Source of the DNA: DASPKS01 sp035628035
Lineage (GTDB): Bacteria; Bacteroidota; Rhodothermia; Rhodothermales; Rubricoccaceae
Direction of reading: 5' to 3'
Assembly (NCBI GenBank): GCA_035628035.1
Contig: DASPKS010000280.1
Span: 1-8,062, forward strand
Length of the DNA stretch: 8,062 nt
Part shown: one piece after another, positions 6,268 through 8,062 of the stretch
How the letters are laid out: every line of letters begins with the position of its first letter
Numbering within the stretch: the first letter of the stretch is position 1
The notes under the pieces: model-generated
The model's input: only the letters and a program-made list of their open reading frames with translations
Told to the model about the DNA's origin: nothing
The model's database searches: none
Translations under genes and position numbers: made by a program

Positions 6268-7191
6268 ATGACCGAGCGCAGCGGCACGGAGCGGTCCCGC
6301 GTGCCGCTGCGCGTGTGGGTGGTGCTCGTGGCCGGGCTCGCCGTGCTCGGCACCTCTTCCATCCTCATCCGGTACGCCCAGCCCGCGCCGGGGATGGCCC
6401 TCGCCGCGTGGCGGACGCTCTTCTCCGTGCTGCTGGCGGCGCCCCTGGCGTGGGCCGCGCACCGCCGCCCGCCCAACGCCACCGACGCGGCCCCGACGGG
6501 CCCGCTCCGGGGCCGCGACCGGTTCCTCGTGGTGGCGGCCGGCATCCTCCTCGGCCTCCACCTCACGCTGTTCGTCCTCTCGCTCTACTACACGAGCGTC
6601 GCCAGCTCGTCCGTGCTCGTGACGACGAGCCCGCTGTTCATCGCCGCGCTGGGGTTTTTTGTGTTGGGCGAGCGGCTAGGGGTGCGGACGGTGGCGGCCA
6701 TCGTGGTGGCCGTGGCGGGGGCGGCCCTCCTCGGCGTGGCCGACGCGCAGGAGGGGGTGTTCCCCCGCGCCGCCCTCGGCAACGCACTCGCCCTCGCCGC
6801 CTCGTTCCTCGTCGCCGTGTACTTCCTCATCGGGCGGGCCGTGCGGCAGCGCGTGGAGTTCTGGGCGTACCTCCTCCCGCTCTACGGCGTCGCCGCGGTG
6901 ACGTGCTGGGCCGGCGCGCTCGTGAGCGGGACGCCGCTCGCGCAGCCGTGGCCCGTCCTCGGCCTGTGCCTGCTGATGGCGCTCGGGCCGCAGCTCCTCG
7001 GGCACGGCGCGTTCAACTACGCCGTGCGGTACCTCCCCGCCGCGGTGCTCGGGCTGCTCTCGCTGACGGAGCCTGTGACGGCCTCGGCGCTCGCGTTCGT
7101 GCTGTTCGGGGAGACGCCGGCGCCGCTGGCCCTCGGGGGGATGGCGCTCGTCCTCGGCGCCATCGCGGGGGTGCTCACGGCGCGGGACTGA
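6268..7191 (+). CDS. EamA/DMT-superfamily transporter
   Basis: Inner-membrane protein of 307 residues with about ten membrane helices in two repeated five-helix halves, the usual build and length of EamA (RhaT/YdcZ-like) metabolite exporters. The first half covers about 16-157. It contains the conserved Arg of the second helix (AAWRTLFSVLL, 46-56) and the end-of-half signature YYTSVASSSVLVTTSPLF...LGERL (107-137). The second half covers about 170-303 and repeats the pattern as FNYAVRYLPAAVLGLLSLTEPVTASALAFVLFGE (249-282). A polar loop at 64-84 links helices 2 and 3. Substrate cannot be read from the sequence; relatives move amino acids, nucleosides or other small metabolites. It starts 4 bases after the DUF4293 gene and stops 6 bases short of the stop of the opposing gene, so no room is left for a separate terminator. 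Confidence 0.92.
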   Translation: MTERSGTERSRVPLRVWVVLVAGLAVLGTSSILIRYAQPAPGMALAAWRTLFSVLLAAPLAWAAHRRPPNATDAAPTGPLRGRDRFLVVAAGILLGLHLTLFVLSLYYTSVASSSVLVTTSPLFIAALGFFVLGERLGVRTVAAIVVAVAGAALLGVADAQEGVFPRAALGNALALAASFLVAVYFLIGRAVRQRVEFWAYLLPLYGVAAVTCWAGALVSGTPLAQPWPVLGLCLLMALGPQLLGHGAFNYAVRYLPAAVLGLLSLTEPVTASALAFVLFGETPAPLALGGMALVLGAIAGVLTARD

Positions 7192-7201
7192 GCGGGCTCA
7201 G
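7188..7201. repeat. Small palindrome spanning both converging stop codons
   Basis: CTGAGC-GG-GCTCAG is a perfect inverted repeat. It contains the TGA of the transporter on the plus strand (7189-7191) and the TGA of the small secreted protein on the minus strand (7198-7200). The stem is at most 6 bp with a 2-base loop, too small to be called a terminator, and no T-run follows on either side. Confidence 0.5.
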
Positions 7202-7602
7202 CGGAGGACGGTGAGCGCGCGGGTGACGACGTGGCCTGCGGCCTCGGCGCGGACGACGTACACGCCTACGCGGAGCGCCGACGCGTCGAAGGCAACCACG
7301 TCCGTATTCGCTACTGCGTAGTGCATCCCGTCCGGCCCCACGGCGAAGTCGCGGATCGTCGCGCTGGGAACCGTCGAGAGCGGGACCTCGCGGAGCCCGC
7401 CCGTGGCAAGGCTCACATGGGCCACGGCACGCGTCCCGTCGCCGCGCGCGAGCAGGGCCGCCAGCGAGTCCGGCCCCGTCCGCACGACAAACGGCATGGC
7501 TCCACCAGAACCCAGGTCTACAGCCGTCTCCCACGTAGGAGGGGTTTGGGTGGCAGCCGATGTGGCAATCGCCGCCAAGAGGAGGAGCAGAGCGGGGCGC
7601 AT
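7198..7602 (-). CDS. Very small secreted protein with a partial T9SS (Por secretion) sorting tail
   Basis: A 134-residue protein with a signal peptide at about 1-18 (MRPALLLLLAAIATSAATQ). The C-terminus, FDASALRVGVYVVRAEAAGHVVTRALTVLR (105-134), closely matches the final two strands of a type A T9SS C-terminal domain (usual form: LDLSALPAGVYVVR...G...TRKLTV). The earlier part of that roughly 80-residue domain, including the NP and YDLLGR-like strands, is missing. The 80 residues between signal and tail contain IRDFAVGPDGMHYAV (83-97), reminiscent of a beta-propeller (NHL/SMP-30-like) blade, but make less than a complete fold. It may be a shrunken remnant of a larger exported protein or a genuine mini-cargo. 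An in-frame GTG at 7620 would add six residues, but the promoter candidate upstream would leave almost no leader for it, so I prefer the ATG at 7602. Function unknown. Confidence 0.72.
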   Translation of the reverse strand: MRPALLLLLAAIATSAATQTPPTWETAVDLGSGGAMPFVVRTGPDSLAALLARGDGTRAVAHVSLATGGLREVPLSTVPSATIRDFAVGPDGMHYAVANTDVVAFDASALRVGVYVVRAEAAGHVVTRALTVLR

Positions 7603-7629
7603 AGCCGGCGCAAACAGCACGCGGTCTAC

Positions 7630-7660
7630 CCAACATAGGCCGCCCTTCCTTCCATTGCAA
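7630..7660 (-). promoter_or_regulatory. Bacteroidota-type promoter of the small secreted protein gene
   Basis: On the minus strand a TTG (7660-7658) is followed after exactly 20 bases by TATGTTGG (7637-7630), matching seven of the eight positions of TAnnTTTG. Spacing and sequence fit the -33/-7 promoters of the Bacteroidota primary sigma factor. Transcription would start near 7623, about 20 bases before the ATG at 7602. Confidence 0.5.
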
Positions 7661-7687
7661 CCGACCGCCTCTCTACTCGGATACCGG

Positions 7688-7721
7688 AGAAGAAAGCAGT
7701 CAGCGGCCGCCCCCGCGGCCG
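7688..7721 (-). terminator. Candidate terminator at the end of the glycosyltransferase gene
   Basis: CGGCCGC, a 4-base loop and GCGGCCG (7704-7721) form a perfect 7-bp GC-only hairpin within the last codons. On the minus strand it is followed, after the TGA, by a T/C-rich stretch (TGCTTTCTTCTCC). The T-run is interrupted by C, so termination is plausible but unproven. The next gene has its own promoter candidate, consistent with separate units. Confidence 0.35.
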
Positions 7722-8062
7722 AGGGCGGTGAACCGCTCGTGGGGAAGGTCGCTGAACCGCTTCCGTCCCCGGAGGAAATAGTCGAGCGCGACGAGGCCGC
7801 GGTAGGGAGCGGGGACGGCCGAGGTGTCGTTGGGCTGCTCGGCGGCGAAGCTCGGAAACGCCGCGCGGGCGTCGCGGTCGGCGTGGCGGATGGCGTCGGC
7901 TTCTTCCTTGTTTCCGGCGAGCAGGGCGCGCGTGCGGGCGAGCGCGTCGAGCGCGCGGCGGCGGCGCCACACGGCGGGCCATCGTTCCGGCGCCGTGTTC
8001 TTGTAGAGCATCAGCGCGCTGTTGCGGAAGTTGAGGTAGGTCTTCCGTGGGTCGCCCTGCGG
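7700..8062 (-). CDS. Family 2 glycosyltransferase, C-terminal 120 residues only
   Basis: The 3' end of a gene that enters from the right edge; the frame is open to base 8062. The first visible residues, RKTYLNFRNSALMLYKNTAPERWPAVWRRRRALDALARTRALLAGN, match the C-terminal region after the GT-A domain of Bacteroidota family 2 glycosyltransferases (K.YYNFRN.L.ML.KN..........R...D..A....L..G). These enzymes transfer sugars from nucleotide donors to cell-envelope polysaccharide or lipid carriers. The catalytic part (donor-binding DxD and the acceptor region) is outside the window, so activity cannot be judged. After the matched region come a polar stretch (NKEEADAIRHADRDARAAF) and a short tail ending in GRGGGR. 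The internal ATG at 8011 is not the start, since clear family sequence continues upstream of it. An amphipathic membrane-associated role for the basic helix region (RRRRALDALARTRALL) is likely but inferred. Confidence 0.78.
   Translation of the reverse strand, partial: PQGDPRKTYLNFRNSALMLYKNTAPERWPAVWRRRRALDALARTRALLAGNKEEADAIRHADRDARAAFPSFAAEQPNDTSAVPAPYRGLVALDYFLRGRKRFSDLPHERFTALGRGGGR

Noticed and set aside
1..8062. tRNA or rRNA genes, CRISPR arrays, insertion sequences, phage or defence genes
   Set aside because: I looked for cloverleaf ends, regularly spaced repeats, terminal inverted repeats, and transposase or integrase motifs and saw none; nearly all of the sequence is taken up by recognised genes.

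Overview
The window is about 8 kb of very GC-rich DNA that looks like the chromosome of a high-GC member of the Bacteroidota, most likely the Rhodothermia branch (Salinibacter, Rubricoccus or Rubrivirga type). Four things point there: a DUF4293 membrane protein, a family of the Bacteroidota lineage; a small secreted protein ending in a type IX secretion (T9SS) sorting-tail motif; the absence of Shine-Dalgarno sites before the starts; and one promoter of the TTG-N20-TAnnTTTG kind. Genus-level placement is inference.

Left part (1-2634, all on the minus strand): a phosphate-uptake operon read right to left. It starts with an OprO/OprP-like outer-membrane porin, then the phosphate-binding lipoprotein PstS, then the permease PstC, which runs off the left edge. 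The gaps are 19 and 57 bases. The three products would form an outer membrane to periplasm to inner membrane route for phosphate; pstA, pstB and phoU are expected just beyond the edge. A pair of 11-bp-spaced TTAACAC/ATAACAC repeats lies in the divergent promoter region and resembles a Pho box.

Middle part (2635-4708): a 303-bp divergent intergenic region, then an S41 (CtpA-type) carboxy-terminal processing protease with an N-terminal membrane anchor, a PDZ domain and an intact Ser/Lys/Gln catalytic set, closed by a strong hairpin.

Right-middle part (4795-7191, plus strand): a three-gene cluster of an NAD-type isocitrate dehydrogenase, a DUF4293 four-helix membrane protein whose ATG overlaps the dehydrogenase stop, and an EamA/DMT-family transporter 4 bases further on.

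Right part (7198-8062, minus strand): a tiny secreted protein with only the last part of a T9SS sorting domain, stopping 6 bases from the transporter stop, preceded by the C-terminal end of a family 2 glycosyltransferase that enters from the right edge.

I found no mobile element, RNA gene, CRISPR array or clearly new multi-gene system. The content is mainly housekeeping. The most unusual points are the mini T9SS protein, the porin-led pst operon with a Pho-like box, and the polypyrimidine leaders that replace Shine-Dalgarno sites.
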